Positions 62,665-64,000 of a stretch of DNA of 64,000 nucleotides are shown in pieces. Under the pieces are notes generated by a model. It was not told the DNA's origin. It ran no database searches and saw only the letters and a list, made by a program, of their open reading frames with translations. This stretch comes from Sandaracinaceae bacterium (lineage in GTDB: Bacteria > Myxococcota_A > Polyangia > Polyangiales > Sandaracinaceae). The DNA is taken from NCBI GenBank assembly GCA_019637095.1, contig JAHBWG010000033.1, forward strand, positions 1 to 64,000, read 5' to 3'. The position numbers were made by a program, and so were the translations under genes. The stretch's first letter is position 1. Every line of letters begins with the position of its first letter.

Positions 62665-64000
62665 CTAGCTGCCCGGGACCGCGTCGGCGGGGACGAACGC
62701 GCCGCCGCGCACCTCGAGCAGGCGGGCCGCCCGCCGCGGCGCGCGCTGGGCGCTGAGCCCGCCGCTCGCGCCGGCCGTCGGCCGCTCCGCGCCGGTCAGC
62801 CACTCGGCCACCTCGCGCCGCGTCGTACGACCCGCCTCGACCGCGCCGCGCACGAGCCGGAAGGCGTCGTAGGCGAGCGCCGCGTACGCGTCGGGCGCGG
62901 CGCCGAAGCGCGCCTGGTACGCCTCGGTGAACGCCCGCCCGTCGCCGTCCGCCGCGACCGCGTGGAACGCAGTGGCGAAGAGCGCGCCCTGGAAGTAGCG
63001 CGAGGCGGCGAGGATGCGGGCGTCGACGCCGACGCTCGGCGCGAGCAGCGTGATCGCGCGCCCGCCGCGCGGCGGCGCGCCCCCCGCCGGGACCGAGTGG
63101 AGCCCGGCCGCGGCGAGCGCGGGCCCGATCAGGTTGAGCTGCCGCCCCGCGTCCGGCACGAACACCGCGTCGGGGGTGGCCGCTGCGACGCGCCGGATCT
63201 CGTCGCCGAACGCCGTCGCGCTCGGCGCGTAGCTCTCGCTCGCGACGAGCGTGCCGCCCGCCTCCTGCACGACGGCGACGAACGCCTCGGCCATCGTTCG
63301 CCCGTACGGGTGATCCGGCCGCAGGATGGCAAACCTCGTTGCTCCGCGCGCGCGCGCTGCGCGCACGAGCGCGCCCACCTCTTCGCGCGGCGCCGGCATC
63401 AGGCGGAACGCCATCGTCGACTCGGTCACGTTCGGGTCCGGCACGAGCACCAGGAGCGGCACCCCGAGGTCTTGCGCGCGTCGCGCCGCGAGCCGCGCGC
63501 CGCGCCCCTCGGCCGGCCCGATGATCGCGATCGCCCGGTGCTCCGACACCAGCTCCTCGACCGCCGCCGCCGCGCGCGCGGGGTCGCCGCCGTCGTCGCG
63601 CAAGACGATCTGCGGCGCGTCGGGCCGCGGCGGCCCGTCGGCGGGGACGCCCGCCGCCAGCATCAGCCCGCGCGAGATCGCCTGCCCGACCTGGCGCGCG
63701 CGGCCGGTCATCGGCGCGATCGCCCCGATCACGCGAGGGTCCGCGCGCACCGTGCGATCCGCGCGCACCGCGAGCTCGGCGAGCTCCTCGCTCATCGGGA
63801 CGTCGCGCGCGCGCAGCTCCTCCACGATCGCCGCGACGCGCGCCATGTTGCCCGCGTCGAACGCGAGCCGGATCGCGCGCGCCGCGACCTCCTGCCACGC
63901 GAAGCGCCCGCGGGTCAGCTCCTCGTAGGCGCGGTCGATCGCCTCCGCGTCGGCGCCCGCCACCATGGCGCGGATCTGCCGGCGCGCCTCGGCGCGATCC
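62665..64000 (-). CDS. LpoA-like penicillin-binding protein activator / periplasmic binding protein (partial)
   Basis: The frame is open to the window edge, so the N-terminus, including any signal peptide, is missing; 444 codons are visible. After a short TPR-like helical segment (AIDRAYEELTRGRFAWQEVA) comes a type I periplasmic-binding fold: IGAIAPMTGRARQVGQAISR, AIAIIGPAEGRGARLAARRA, FAILRPDHPYGRTMAEAFVA and YDAFRLVRGAVEAG. TPR plus Peripla_BP_6 is the arrangement of LpoA, which stimulates penicillin-binding proteins. A branched-chain amino acid binding protein is the alternative. Confidence 0.75.
   Translation of the reverse strand, partial: DRAEARRQIRAMVAGADAEAIDRAYEELTRGRFAWQEVAARAIRLAFDAGNMARVAAIVEELRARDVPMSEELAELAVRADRTVRADPRVIGAIAPMTGRARQVGQAISRGLMLAAGVPADGPPRPDAPQIVLRDDGGDPARAAAAVEELVSEHRAIAIIGPAEGRGARLAARRAQDLGVPLLVLVPDPNVTESTMAFRLMPAPREEVGALVRAARARGATRFAILRPDHPYGRTMAEAFVAVVQEAGGTLVASESYAPSATAFGDEIRRVAAATPDAVFVPDAGRQLNLIGPALAAAGLHSVPAGGAPPRGGRAITLLAPSVGVDARILAASRYFQGALFATAFHAVAADGDGRAFTEAYQARFGAAPDAYAALAYDAFRLVRGAVEAGRTTRREVAEWLTGAERPTAGASGGLSAQRAPRRAARLLEVRGGAFVPADAVPGS

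Overview
The window looks like chromosomal DNA of a Myxococcota bacterium, probably of the Polyangiales/Sandaracinaceae type. The grounds are the very high GC content with G/C-ending codons, many lipoproteins that carry Ala/Gly/Asp-rich 'DAG' linkers after the lipobox, Cys-rich and DUF4215-type surface proteins, a kinase-like protein ending in an AgmX/PglI-type domain, and very dense coding. No tRNA, rRNA, CRISPR array, insertion sequence or prophage was seen. Taxonomy is inferred from gene content only.

Layout. 1-453: the 3' end of a gene that starts outside the window, then a hairpin-rich repeat region with two tandem 93-bp units. 466-5532: housekeeping genes (pyrF, an rlmB-like gene, a pectinacetylesterase-type lipoprotein, rraA, an MlaF-like ATPase, glutamate dehydrogenase). 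5557-9494: an orphan type III secretion ring lipoprotein (SctJ), a pseudokinase fused to GYF-like and AgmX-type domains, and a Cys-rich lipoprotein. 9542-12725: a coupled operon of a small membrane protein, a DbpA-type RNA helicase and an AgmX-domain lipoprotein. 12848-21840: a polytopic membrane protein, a run of exported proteins including a di-haem cytochrome, a small VHL-beta-domain protein and a Uma2 nuclease-fold protein. 21979-27461: a two-gene 2-hydroxyacyl-CoA dehydratase/activase module behind an operator-like array of 15-bp repeats. 27551-32530: a giant TPR protein with an embedded C39-like peptidase domain. 32750-35894: a tightly coupled five-gene operon of two V4R-domain proteins, a 94-aa unknown, a SufS-type cysteine desulfurase and a tandem SpoIIAA/STAS-like protein. 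35994-36963: ureidoglycolate lyase and a Tat lipoprotein. 37051-43765: an operon of a glycine-rich exported protein, a receiver-like protein, a TetR regulator, an ABC ATPase and two ABC permeases fused to peptidase-like domains, one with HExxH and one degenerate. 43773-47336: two large surface lipoproteins. 47404-53019: gpsA, an MFS carrier, a glycosyltransferase and a sensor kinase/response regulator pair. 53060-57137: a membrane HExxH protein, a PPC-like lipoprotein and two RNA 2'-O-methyltransferases. 57305-64000: a TPR membrane protein, lon, a membrane-anchored discoidin-like protein and a truncated LpoA-like periplasmic binding protein.

Many neighbours overlap by 4 bases (ATGA, GTGA or TTGA) or 1 base (TGATG), so translational coupling is a main way in which genes are linked here, and these overlaps were used to choose starts. 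The best candidates for undescribed biology are the V4R/cysteine-desulfurase operon (32750-35894), the ABC exporter with an active/dead peptidase pair (39151-43765), the VHL-like protein (20098-20478), the pseudokinase (6520-8436) and the C39 domain inside a TPR protein (27551-32530). All functional statements come from reading motifs by eye; no database search was possible.
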